From the NCBI GenBank assembly GCA_964541255.1, contig CAZIPL010000043.1:1-12326 (forward strand): a stretch of 12,326 bases of DNA. Reading direction: 5' to 3'. The translations under genes were made by a program, and so were the position numbers. Source of the stretch: CAYOSU01 sp964541255. Its GTDB lineage: Bacteria > Bacillota > Clostridia > Christensenellales > CAMQZB01. The notes under the pieces are model-generated. The model had not been told where the DNA came from, did not search any database, and worked only from the letters and a program-made list of their open reading frames with translations. Of the stretch, positions 6,039-12,326 are shown piece by piece; position 1 is the stretch's first letter, and each line of letters begins with the position of its first letter.

Positions 6039-8708
6039 ATGGGACTTTTTTCATTGCTTGCGACGCAAGACAATAAAAGAAACGTAAAGAAGCTCGAAAA
6101 AAGAGCGGAAGATATAATGGCGTTGAAGCCGAAATACGAGGTTATGTCCGATTCCGAATTGCAAGGGCAGACCGAAATTTTGAAAGGCCGTTTGAAAGCG
6201 GGCGAAACGCTTGACGATATATTGAACGACGCATTTGCCGTAACGAGAGAGGCGTCTCGAAGAGTGCTTCAAATGGAGCATTTCAAGGTTCAGCTCATGG
6301 GCGGAATAGCACTTTTCCAAGGCAGAGTCGCCGAGATGAAAACGGGCGAGGGGAAAACGCTTGTCGAAACGTTGCCGTCATATTTGATAGGTCTTTCGGG
6401 CGAGGGTGTTCACGTCGTTACCGTCAACGATTACTTGGCAAAGCGCGACGCCGAATGGATGGGCAAAATATATAAGTTTTTGGGGCTTTCCGTAGGAGTT
6501 ATCTATCCTATGATGCCCGACGACGAAAGGAAACAAGCATATAACGCCGATATAACATATGGAACGAACAACGAGTTCGGCTTCGATTATTTAAGGGACA
6601 ACCTCAAAATATCGATGAGCGCAAAGGTTCAAAGAGGACATAATTTCGCGATCGTAGACGAAGTAGACTCTATCCTTATCGACGAAGCGAGAACGCCTCT
6701 TATCATATCGGGCGCGTCCGGGAAATCCAGCGATTTATATGTCAAAGCAAACGCATTTGTCAGAAATCTTTTTAAGGACGATTACGAAGTAGATATAAAG
6801 GAAAAGACCGTCGTATTGACGGAAAGCGGCAGCGAAAAGGCGGAACGCTTCTTCGGTGTTCAGGATATATCCGACGTGGCGCACAGAGAGCTTTTGCACC
6901 ATATCCAGCAAGCGCTCAAAGCAAACCATATTTTCAAAAGAGATATGGATTACATCGTCGAAAAGGGCGAAGTTTTGATCGTTGACGAGTTTACGGGCAG
7001 AATTCTTATCGGTCGTCGCTATTCCGACGGCTTGCATCAAGCAATCGAGGCAAAAGAGGGAGTAAAGATTCGCGAAGAAAACAAAACTCACGCAACCATT
7101 ACGTTCCAGAATTACTTCAGACTTTATAAAAAGCTTTCCGGAATGACAGGTACTGCAAAGACGGAAGAAGAAGAATTCAAGACGATTTATAACCTTGACG
7201 TAGTTACCATTCCGACTAATAAACCGACGATAAGAATAGATCGCGACGACGTTGTGTATCCGACGGAGCGCGGAAAAATAAAAGCTATCGTCGAACAGAC
7301 GAGAATAAATTACGAAAAAGGTCAGCCTACTTTGATAGGTACAGTCACCGTCGAAAAGAGCGAAACGCTGTCGAGCGCGCTTAAAAAAGCAGGCATTCCT
7401 CACAATGTATTGAACGCGAAGAATCACTTGCGCGAGGCTGAAATCGTAGCTCAAGCCGGTAGATTTAAGTCCGTCACAATCGCCACAAACATGGCAGGAC
7501 GCGGTACCGACATACTTTTGGGTGGTAACCCCGAATTTATGGCAAAATCCAAGCTTGTTCAAGAGGGCGTTGATAGAGAAAGAATCGACGAAGCACTTGG
7601 CTTTAACGAGCTTAAGGACGACGAGCTTATTGCAATAAAAAACAAATACGACGAATACTATAAGGCGGCGAAAAAGACCACCGAAGAAGAGAAAGAAAAG
7701 GTCCTCGAGGCGGGCGGACTGTTTATTTTGGGAAGCGAACGCCACGAATCGAGACGTATCGACAACCAGCTCCGCGGACGAAGCGGAAGACAGGGCGATA
7801 AGGGCGAAAGCGTGTTCTTCATTTCCTTGGAAGACGACTTGGCAAAACGCTTCGGCGGCGAGACGTTGCAAAGAATATACGAAAAGCTTAAAGTGGAAGA
7901 GGATATGCCTATTTCCGCAAAGGTTCTTTCCAACAGAATCGAATTCGCGCAAAAGACTATCGAGGGCAGAAACTTTGCCGCAAGAAAGAGCGTGCTTGAA
8001 TATGACAACGTAATGAATACGCAGCGTAGCGTTATGTATGCCGAACGCGATAAGGTCTTGAAAGGCGAGGACGTTCACGGCGATATTATGAAGATGATTC
8101 CCGATTTTGTCGAAGACACGCTTTCGGAAGTTGTAGACAGAAACGGAAAAGAGCTTGTCGATATCGCAAAAGCGAACAAGAAGATCGAAGAAAGATTGCT
8201 CCCCGTCGGAACGGAATTTATGACGGAAGAGCTTGCGAAAAAGCCGTATAAAGAGATTTTGTCGAAGCTTACCGAAAAGACCGAAGAGGAATATGAGAAT
8301 AAGTGCAGGAGATATACCGACGAGGGCATACCTTTTGCGGAAGTCGAAAGAGTAATTCTTCTAAAAACCGTTGACGATAAGTGGATCGACCAGATTGACG
8401 AAATGGATACGTTGCGTAAGGGTATAGTTTTGAGAGCGTACGCCAACACCGACCCCGTCGTTGCGTATAAGAACGAAGCCTTCGATATGTTCGAGGATAT
8501 GACGGCGCGAATTCAAGAAGATACCGTCGCGGTGCTTTTGAAAGGCGAATTCAAGAAAACGCCGAAAGCCGAAGAAAAAAAGACCGCAACCCCTTTGGGT
8601 GACGAGGGAAGAGTTCCTGTTAGAGCAAAACGACAGGTCGGAAGAAACGATCCTTGCCCATGCGGCAGCGGCAAAAAATATAAAAACTGCTGCGGAAAGG
8701 ATAAATAA
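6039..8708 (+). CDS. secA: Preprotein translocase ATPase SecA
   Basis: SecA is the motor that drives unfolded secretory proteins through the SecYEG channel at the cytoplasmic membrane. The product has 889 residues, normal length. In order: Walker A MKTGEGKT at about 100-107, DEAD-like Walker B VDEVDSILIDEARTP at about 206, the preprotein cross-linking region, GMTGTAKTE, the second nucleotide-binding fold with TNMAGRGTDI and RIDNQLRGRSGRQGD, the helical scaffold, and a C-terminal SEC-C zinc motif CPCGSGKKYKNCCG (Cys873, Cys875, Cys884, Cys885) that usually binds SecB or ribosomes. The ATG at 6039 is chosen for homology (MGLFSLL) and GGAGAG at 6030-6035. A TTG at 5964 is in frame but lies inside the leader hairpin. 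prfB follows 193 nt downstream, the order seen in Bacillus and many Firmicutes. Confidence 0.98.
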   Translation: MGLFSLLATQDNKRNVKKLEKRAEDIMALKPKYEVMSDSELQGQTEILKGRLKAGETLDDILNDAFAVTREASRRVLQMEHFKVQLMGGIALFQGRVAEMKTGEGKTLVETLPSYLIGLSGEGVHVVTVNDYLAKRDAEWMGKIYKFLGLSVGVIYPMMPDDERKQAYNADITYGTNNEFGFDYLRDNLKISMSAKVQRGHNFAIVDEVDSILIDEARTPLIISGASGKSSDLYVKANAFVRNLFKDDYEVDIKEKTVVLTESGSEKAERFFGVQDISDVAHRELLHHIQQALKANHIFKRDMDYIVEKGEVLIVDEFTGRILIGRRYSDGLHQAIEAKEGVKIREENKTHATITFQNYFRLYKKLSGMTGTAKTEEEEFKTIYNLDVVTIPTNKPTIRIDRDDVVYPTERGKIKAIVEQTRINYEKGQPTLIGTVTVEKSETLSSALKKAGIPHNVLNAKNHLREAEIVAQAGRFKSVTIATNMAGRGTDILLGGNPEFMAKSKLVQEGVDRERIDEALGFNELKDDELIAIKNKYDEYYKAAKKTTEEEKEKVLEAGGLFILGSERHESRRIDNQLRGRSGRQGDKGESVFFISLEDDLAKRFGGETLQRIYEKLKVEEDMPISAKVLSNRIEFAQKTIEGRNFAARKSVLEYDNVMNTQRSVMYAERDKVLKGEDVHGDIMKMIPDFVEDTLSEVVDRNGKELVDIAKANKKIEERLLPVGTEFMTEELAKKPYKEILSKLTEKTEEEYENKCRRYTDEGIPFAEVERVILLKTVDDKWIDQIDEMDTLRKGIVLRAYANTDPVVAYKNEAFDMFEDMTARIQEDTVAVLLKGEFKKTPKAEEKKTATPLGDEGRVPVRAKRQVGRNDPCPCGSGKKYKNCCGKDK

Positions 8709-8901
8709 AAAGGTTTTTTCTATGCGATAATTTTGAAGACGGTTTAGGAATAGGAACGCATTATATAAACTGTTAAAAGGATATTAAACCATCCGAACCG
8801 TTTGTGTTTATAAATAACGCAAAACGTCGCGATACGGGTTTACGCGTAAAGGCGGCAAATAGTTAAAAAATAATCATCGAATATAAAAAGGAGAAACAAA
8901 T
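8709..8901 (+). other. secA-prfB intergenic region with competing pairings and a palindrome
   Basis: ACGGTT (8739-8744) can pair with AACCGT (8796-8801), while GGTTTA (8741-8746) can instead pair with TAAACC (8785-8790). TTTACGCGTAAA (8839-8850) is a perfect 12-bp palindrome. AT-rich -10-like boxes occur near 8762-8769 and 8809-8814, but neither has a well-spaced -35, so no promoter is called. There is no clear terminator after secA. The prfB ribosome binding site AAGGAG is at 8888-8893. Confidence 0.4.
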
Positions 8902-10000
8902 ATGGTATTACTCGACGATTACAAGGTGCGCTTAAAAGCTTGCGCCGAAACTTTGGAACAGGCAGGACACTCTCTTTGACTTGGACGGGTTCAAGAAAAA
9001 GTTAGAGGAAATTAAAGTACTGCAAGAAGATCCCGCGCTTTGGGACGATCTCAAACGCGCACAGAAAATCAATAAAGAAGCAGCCGACATTGAAAGCATT
9101 ATCAGCGAATACGACGCACTAATAAAGCTCGAGAACGACTGCAGAGAGCTTATTTCGCTTATCGAAGAGACGGACGAAGAAGAATTCGTTCCCGATCTCG
9201 AAGCGAGCCTTACAAAGCTTGAAAAGGACGTAGACGAATATAATCTCAAAACGATGCTAAAGGGCAAATTCGACCATTGCGACGCCATTTTGACCTTGCA
9301 CGCAGGTGCGGGCGGAACGGAGGCTTGCGACTGGACGAGTATGCTTTACCGCATGTATACGAGATTTATCGAACGCTTCGGCTATACATATACCGAGCTT
9401 GATATGATCCCCGGCGACGAGGCGGGAATAAAATCCGTCACGTTCGAAGTCAAGGGCAACAACGCGTACGGATACTTAAAATCCGAACACGGCGTTCACA
9501 GACTTGTCCGTATTTCGCCTTTTGACGCCAACGCAAGAAGACATACTTCATTTGCGTCTTTAGACGTAGTTCCCGAAATAGAGGACGACGGTTCGATAGA
9601 GATTCGCCCCGAAGATTTAAAGGTCGATACATATCGATCGAGCGGTGCAGGCGGACAGCACGTCAATAAAACGGAATCTGCAATCAGAATCACTCACTTG
9701 CCGACGGGAATAATCGTTGCTTGCCAGAACGAGCGAAGCCAGATTCAGAACAGAGAAATGTGTATGAAAATGCTCCGTTCGAAGCTTTTGGAGAAAAAAG
9801 AGCAAGAACAGCAAGCACAGCTTCAAAGCTTGCAAGGCACACTCAAAAAGATCGAGTGGGGAAGCCAGATACGTTCATACGTATTCCAGCCCTATACTTT
9901 GGTCAAAGACCATAGAACGGGCTATGAAAACGGCAATATTTCCGCTGTCATGGACGGAGATATAATAGGCTTCATTCACGATTATTTGAGAAAGTCGTAA
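8902..10000 (+). CDS. prfB: Peptide chain release factor 2 (programmed +1 frameshift)
   Basis: RF2 releases finished proteins at UGA and UAA codons. The gene is read in two frames: 25 codons from ATG 8902 (AAGGAG at 8888-8893, 8-nt spacing) to CTT at 8974-8976, then a +1 shift past T8977 into GAC 8978-8980 and on to TAA at 9998-10000. The product is 365 residues, the same size as E. coli RF2. The stop-recognition tripeptide Ser-Pro-Phe falls at 205-207 and the catalytic Gly-Gly-Gln at 250-252, with SSGAGGQHVNKTESAIR around it. The in-frame TGA at 8977 lets RF2 regulate its own level, a well-established mechanism. The frameshift is therefore expected biology, not a sequencing error. It lies between secA and tsaD; tsaD starts 34 nt later. 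Confidence 0.97.
8964..8980 (+). promoter_or_regulatory. prfB programmed frameshift site with weak upstream SD-like element
   Basis: The slip site CTT-TGA-C (8974-8980) matches the canonical prfB sequence. In E. coli an AGGGGG element ends 3 nt before the CTT and stimulates the shift. Here the best anti-SD match is only AGGA (8964-8967), 6 nt before the CTT. Efficiency may rest on the poor UGA-C stop context and low RF2 levels. Confidence 0.9.
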
Positions 10001-10010
10001 TAACGAAACC

Positions 10011-10025
10011 GCTTTTTGAAAAAGC
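10011..10025 (+). other. Small hairpin between prfB and tsaD
   Basis: GCTTTT and AAAAGC form a 6-bp stem with a TGA loop, 10 nt after the prfB stop and 9 nt before the tsaD start. No T-run follows. The tsaD start has only weak purine-rich sequence (ACGAAAGAA) before it, so the hairpin covers the space where a ribosome binding site would be expected. Confidence 0.4.
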
Positions 10026-10034
10026 ACGAAAGAA

Positions 10035-11045
10035 ATGTCTGATATATATATTTTGGCAATAGAATCAAGCTGCGACGAGACTTGCTGTTCGATAATCAAA
10101 AACGGACGTGAGGTATTGTCGGACGTAATCTCTTCGCAGATAGAAATTCATAAACGCTTCGGCGGCGTAGTCCCCGAGATTGCGAGCAGAAACCACGTTT
10201 TGGCGGTTCAAAACGTCGTAAAAGAGGCTGTCGCGCAAGCGGGGATCCCGCTTTCTCGTATCGACACCGTTGCCGTAACTTACGGCGCTGGACTTGTCGG
10301 CGCGCTTTTGGCGGGGCTTTCGTTCGCAAAGGCTTTGGCGTATTCGCTTAACGTGCCGCTAATACCCGTCAATCACATAAGAGGTCACATCGCCGCGAAC
10401 TATATTCAGGACAAAGAACTTAAACCGCCGTTTTTGTGCCTTGTCGCAAGTGGCGGACATACCGCAATACTCAAAATCGACAGCTTTTTGACTCACGAGT
10501 TTTTGGGCGGAACATTCGACGACGCGTGCGGCGAAGCTTTCGATAAAGTTGCAAAGACATTGGGTCTTCCGTACCCCGGAGGTCCGTCGGTATCGAAGCT
10601 CGCCCTTTCGGGTAAAGCGTGCATAAAGTTCCCTAAAATGCTCAAAACGGATAAAGGCTATAACTTCAGCTACAGCGGACTCAAAACCGCCGTAATAAAC
10701 TATCTCCACACCGCCGAGCAAAAGGGCGAAGAGGTAAATTATGCGGACGTTGCCGCGTCCTTCCAGAAAGCCGCAATAGACGTTTTGGTCGAAAAGACCA
10801 TGAAAGCGGCAAAGGATAACGGACTTTCGACGGTCGCGATAGCGGGCGGAGTAGGCGCAAACGAATATCTTCGTCAACGCATGCAAAAGTATGCCGATAA
10901 AAACGGCTTCAAGCTTGTTCTCCCCGATAAAAAGATTTGCACCGACAACGGCGCGATGATAGGGGCAGAGGGATATATACAATACTATTACGGAAAAAAG
11001 CAAGGCGACCTTACGGTCAACGCTTGCCCGAGTTTGAAATTATGA
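10035..11045 (+). CDS. tsaD: tRNA N6-adenosine threonylcarbamoyltransferase TsaD
   Basis: TsaD (Kae1/YgjD/Gcp family) transfers the threonylcarbamoyl group to A37 of tRNAs that read ANN codons, working with TsaB and TsaE. At 336 residues it is full length. The ASKHA-fold markers are the N-terminal LAIESSCDETCCSII, the iron-binding His114-x3-His118 in PVNHIRGHIAANY, the SGGHT loop at 139-143, FDDACGEAFDKVAK, PYPGGP, and the metal ligand Asp304 in CTDNGAM. The ATG at 10035 fits the family start although the ribosome binding site is weak. It follows prfB by 34 nt and overlaps the PHP phosphatase by ATGA at its end. tsaB and tsaE are not in this window. Confidence 0.97.
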   Translation: MSDIYILAIESSCDETCCSIIKNGREVLSDVISSQIEIHKRFGGVVPEIASRNHVLAVQNVVKEAVAQAGIPLSRIDTVAVTYGAGLVGALLAGLSFAKALAYSLNVPLIPVNHIRGHIAANYIQDKELKPPFLCLVASGGHTAILKIDSFLTHEFLGGTFDDACGEAFDKVAKTLGLPYPGGPSVSKLALSGKACIKFPKMLKTDKGYNFSYSGLKTAVINYLHTAEQKGEEVNYADVAASFQKAAIDVLVEKTMKAAKDNGLSTVAIAGGVGANEYLRQRMQKYADKNGFKLVLPDKKICTDNGAMIGAEGYIQYYYGKKQGDLTVNACPSLKL

Positions 11046-11836
11046 TAGATCTTCACATTCACACGAAGTTTTCACCCGACGGACATTCCGAAATGGAGGA
11101 ATATATCAAAAGAGCGATAGAGCTTAATATGCCTGCGATAGGCTTTTCCGAGCATGTCGATTACGACTATTTGCATAGTCCGCTTGAAATGGATACGACC
11201 GATTACGAGGCGTTCACAAAACGCTTTTTCGAGCTTAAAGAAAAGTATAAGGGCAAAATCAAACTGCTTTTCGGAGCCGAGACGGGGTATTCTATCCCTG
11301 CCGAGAACGATATAAAGGAGTTTTTGGAAAGGTATCCTTTCGATTACGATATAATTTCCACCCATATCGTATACGACGAAGACCCGTGGCTTCAGCCGTA
11401 TTTTATCGGCAAAACGCCGCACGAGGCTTATACGAGATACTTGGAGTGCGTTCTCGACGCCGTAAAAAGCCCGCTTAACTATCAAACCGTCGCGCATTTC
11501 GGCTACGTGTTGAGACAAGCTCCCTACAAAGAGCGCGAGCTTGACTTTGCAACGTACGGAGATTACTTGGACGAAATTCTTTCGACGATAGTCAAAAAAG
11601 ACAAGGCACTCGAACTTAACACCAAAACGGGCGGCTTGGGAGCTTTTCAGCCCGATCTGAATATCGTAAAAAGATATATCGAACTTGGCGGAAAGAACTT
11701 TACTTTCGGTTCCGACGCTCATGAAGCGACAAGACTTGCCGAGAATTATAAAGTCGTCGCCGATACGTTGAAGTCTTTGGGAATAAAATATATCCTGCAC
11801 TTCGAGAACAGAAAACCCGTTTACGATAAGCTGTAA
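11042..11836 (+). CDS. PHP-domain phosphatase, histidinol-phosphatase (HisJ/HisK) family
   Basis: The 264-residue PHP-domain protein most resembles the Gram-positive histidinol-phosphate phosphatases (HisJ or HisK, EC 3.1.3.15), which remove phosphate from L-histidinol phosphate late in histidine synthesis. Metal ligands typical of PHP enzymes are all visible: His5 and His7 in DLHIHTKFSPDG, Glu37-His38 in FSEHVDYD, Glu80 in GAETGYS, His108 in STHIVYDEDPW, His152 in AHFGYVLR, and Asp225 and His227 in GSDAHEA. The start ATG overlaps the tsaD TGA by four bases, suggesting translational coupling, and no strong ribosome binding site is seen. No other his gene is nearby, so the substrate is unproven; another phosphomonoester is possible. 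A weak terminator follows at 11860-11883. Confidence 0.88.
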   Translation: MIDLHIHTKFSPDGHSEMEEYIKRAIELNMPAIGFSEHVDYDYLHSPLEMDTTDYEAFTKRFFELKEKYKGKIKLLFGAETGYSIPAENDIKEFLERYPFDYDIISTHIVYDEDPWLQPYFIGKTPHEAYTRYLECVLDAVKSPLNYQTVAHFGYVLRQAPYKERELDFATYGDYLDEILSTIVKKDKALELNTKTGGLGAFQPDLNIVKRYIELGGKNFTFGSDAHEATRLAENYKVVADTLKSLGIKYILHFENRKPVYDKL

Positions 11837-11859
11837 ACTTCGATAGTGCTGTTGGGGCT

Positions 11860-11883
11860 TTTGGTTGAACTGCCAAGTTTTTT
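11860..11883 (+). terminator. Weak terminator after the PHP phosphatase gene
   Basis: TTTGG (11860-11864) pairs with CCAAG (11873-11877) through an 8-nt loop and is followed at once by six T's (11878-11883). The stem is only 5 bp including a G:U pair, so termination may be partial. Confidence 0.4.
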
Positions 11884-11948
11884 AATAGAACTATTTTAAT
11901 AGAACAATAAGAGTTTTTTGATAGTACCATTGAATCTTTTTATAGAGG
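11880..11948 (+). repeat. Degenerate 12-nt T-rich repeats spaced about 14-22 bp
   Basis: TTTTAATAGAAC occurs exactly at 11880-11891 and 11894-11905. Decayed copies follow: TTTTGATAGTAC at 11916-11927 (10 of 12) and TTTTTATAGAGG at 11937-11948 (9 of 12). The last three are 22 and 21 bp apart, close to two helical turns. The pattern may be slippage or a curved-DNA tract. Confidence 0.45.
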
Positions 11949-11959
11949 CATTGATTGTC

Positions 11960-11988
11960 TTGACGAAAGTATTGAGTAATTTGATAAG
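11960..11988 (+). promoter_or_regulatory. Promoter-like sequence in the 3' intergenic region
   Basis: TTGACG (5 of 6 to the -35 consensus) and GATAAG (4 of 6 to the -10) are separated by the optimal 17 nt. Transcription would run through the tandem repeats to the 12079-12113 terminator without an evident ORF. In such AT-rich DNA the match may be chance. Confidence 0.3.
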
Positions 11989-12005
11989 ATTATAAGGCAT
12001 TTTGT

Positions 12006-12073
12006 GTAAATTAAAATAAAGATTTAAGTAAATCAAAATAAAGGTTTTTCGTAAATCAAAATAATTATAATTA
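12006..12073 (+). repeat. Three tandem 22-23 bp AT-rich repeats
   Basis: Units start at 12006, 12028 and 12051. Each opens with GTAAAT(T/C)AAAATAA, identical except for one base, and then diverges over the last 8-9 bases. There are no spacers and too few units for CRISPR. They sit just before a terminator. Confidence 0.65.
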
Positions 12074-12078
12074 ATATG

Positions 12079-12113
12079 GCGCTCCGAAAGAATTAGACTT
12101 TCGGGGTGCTTTT
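12079..12113 (+). terminator. Intrinsic terminator in the 3' intergenic region
   Basis: GCGCTCCGAAAG (12079-12090) pairs over 12 positions with CTTTCGGGGTGC (12098-12109), loop 7 nt, followed by TTTT (12110-12113). Two of the pairs are G:U in + strand RNA and become mismatches on the other strand, so the structure is built for + strand transcripts. The T-run is short. Confidence 0.65.
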
Positions 12114-12124
12114 CAATAATTCTT

Positions 12125-12226
12125 GCCTCCTTTTGAAGGGAGGTGTCACGGCGTTATAGCGCCGTGACGGAGGGATAGATCAATCCTTCAGTCGTCTAAC
12201 GACGCCAGCTCCCTTCAAAGGGAGCC
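12125..12226. repeat. MITE-like or dispersed intergenic repeat with terminal inverted repeats
   Basis: The 21-nt ends 12125-12145 and 12206-12226 are inverted copies matching at 18 of 21 positions, and each end is itself a small hairpin (TTGA and TCAA loops). Inside are a perfect 9-bp hairpin (GTCACGGCG 12145-12153 with 12160-12168), a central imperfect stem (12166-12176 with 12183-12193) and a 5-bp hairpin (12191-12203). There is no coding capacity. From memory, similar elements with CTCCCTTC-AAAGGGAG ends are common between genes in gut Clostridia; copy number here cannot be tested. Target-site duplication is not evident. Confidence 0.65.
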
Positions 12227-12326
12227 TTTGATTTGGCTCATAACAACCTAATAAAAACAAACCAATTCCGAAAAACCGCTAAAAAATATCGAAAAATTTC
12301 GCAAAAAGTAGCTATGTGTCGGAAAA

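Larger units (their letters stand above)
11837..12326. other. Repeat-rich intergenic region without a gene
   Basis: These 490 bases hold no credible coding frame. From left to right they contain a weak terminator, degenerate T-rich repeats, a promoter-like pair (TTGACG 11960-11965, 17 nt, GATAAG 11983-11988), three 22-23 bp tandem units, a good + strand terminator, and a dispersed-repeat-like element with terminal inverted repeats. After 12226 the sequence is AT-rich and I see nothing definable in it. Confidence 0.7.

Noticed and set aside
6735..8078. 447-codon open frame on the minus strand opposite secA
   Set aside because: It lies wholly inside secA, whose motifs are intact. Its translation is a Phe/Cys/Arg-rich mix without family features, as expected from the antisense of a biased gene.
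8977..8979. Premature TGA in prfB as a sequencing error or pseudogene
   Set aside because: The stop sits in the canonical CTT-TGA-C slip site at codon 26, and the two frames join into a 365-residue RF2 with SPF and GGQ at the standard positions.
10937..11041. PHP phosphatase beginning inside tsaD at 10937
   Set aside because: The extra 35 residues are out-of-frame tsaD sequence. The PHP motif DLHIHT normally starts within a few residues of the N terminus.
12006..12073. CRISPR-like array
   Set aside because: Only three directly adjacent AT-rich units, no unique spacers and no cas genes.
12076..12096. Six-codon ORF (ATG to TAG) in the terminator hairpin
   Set aside because: No ribosome binding site, and it lies within the terminator stem; too short to support.

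Overview
The window reads as an ordinary housekeeping stretch of a Firmicutes (Clostridia-like) chromosome. The support is: strong AAGGAGG-type ribosome binding sites, TTGACA/TATAAT-type promoters, intrinsic terminators, secA directly followed by a prfB that carries the classical CTT-TGA-C programmed frameshift, a metK-recD2-comF cluster, and a histidinol-phosphatase of the PHP (Gram-positive) type. The exact genus cannot be read from the sequence; an uncultured gut clostridium is a guess. UGA is a true stop here: prfB is intact and metK, recD2, tsaD and prfB's own zero-frame ORF end in TGA.

Layout. 1-214 holds the 3' end of an unidentified + strand gene. 215-399 holds a long imperfect hairpin and two terminators facing each other. 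400-1539 (minus strand) is the rpsF-ssb-rpsR operon (ribosomal proteins S6 and S18 around single-stranded DNA-binding protein). It has a near-consensus promoter at 1629-1657 and a leader with mutually exclusive hairpins, one of which would cover the S6 ribosome binding site. The + strand metK promoter diverges from it at 1674-1706 inside an inverted repeat. 1812-5892 is metK-recD2-comF, joined by two 4-base ATGA overlaps. 5915-6010 has a candidate secA promoter followed by a 55-nt three-helix hairpin at the predicted 5' end of the message. 6039-11836 is secA, prfB (frameshifted), tsaD and a PHP phosphatase that overlaps tsaD by ATGA.

11837-12326 has no credible gene. It holds a weak terminator, AT-rich degenerate repeats, three 22-23 bp tandem repeats between a promoter-like site and a good terminator (a possible small RNA), and a roughly 100-bp element with 21-bp imperfect terminal inverted repeats that looks like a MITE or dispersed intergenic repeat.

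The genes cover translation (S6, S18, RF2, t6A tRNA modification by TsaD), DNA maintenance and uptake (SSB, RecD2, ComF), methyl-donor synthesis (MetK) and protein export (SecA). I found no defence system, prophage, CRISPR array or novel multi-gene system. The items worth a second look are RNA- or repeat-level: the secA and rpsF leaders, the 237-294 hairpin, the dyad over the metK promoter, the weakly stimulated prfB frameshift, and the repeat-rich 3' intergenic region.
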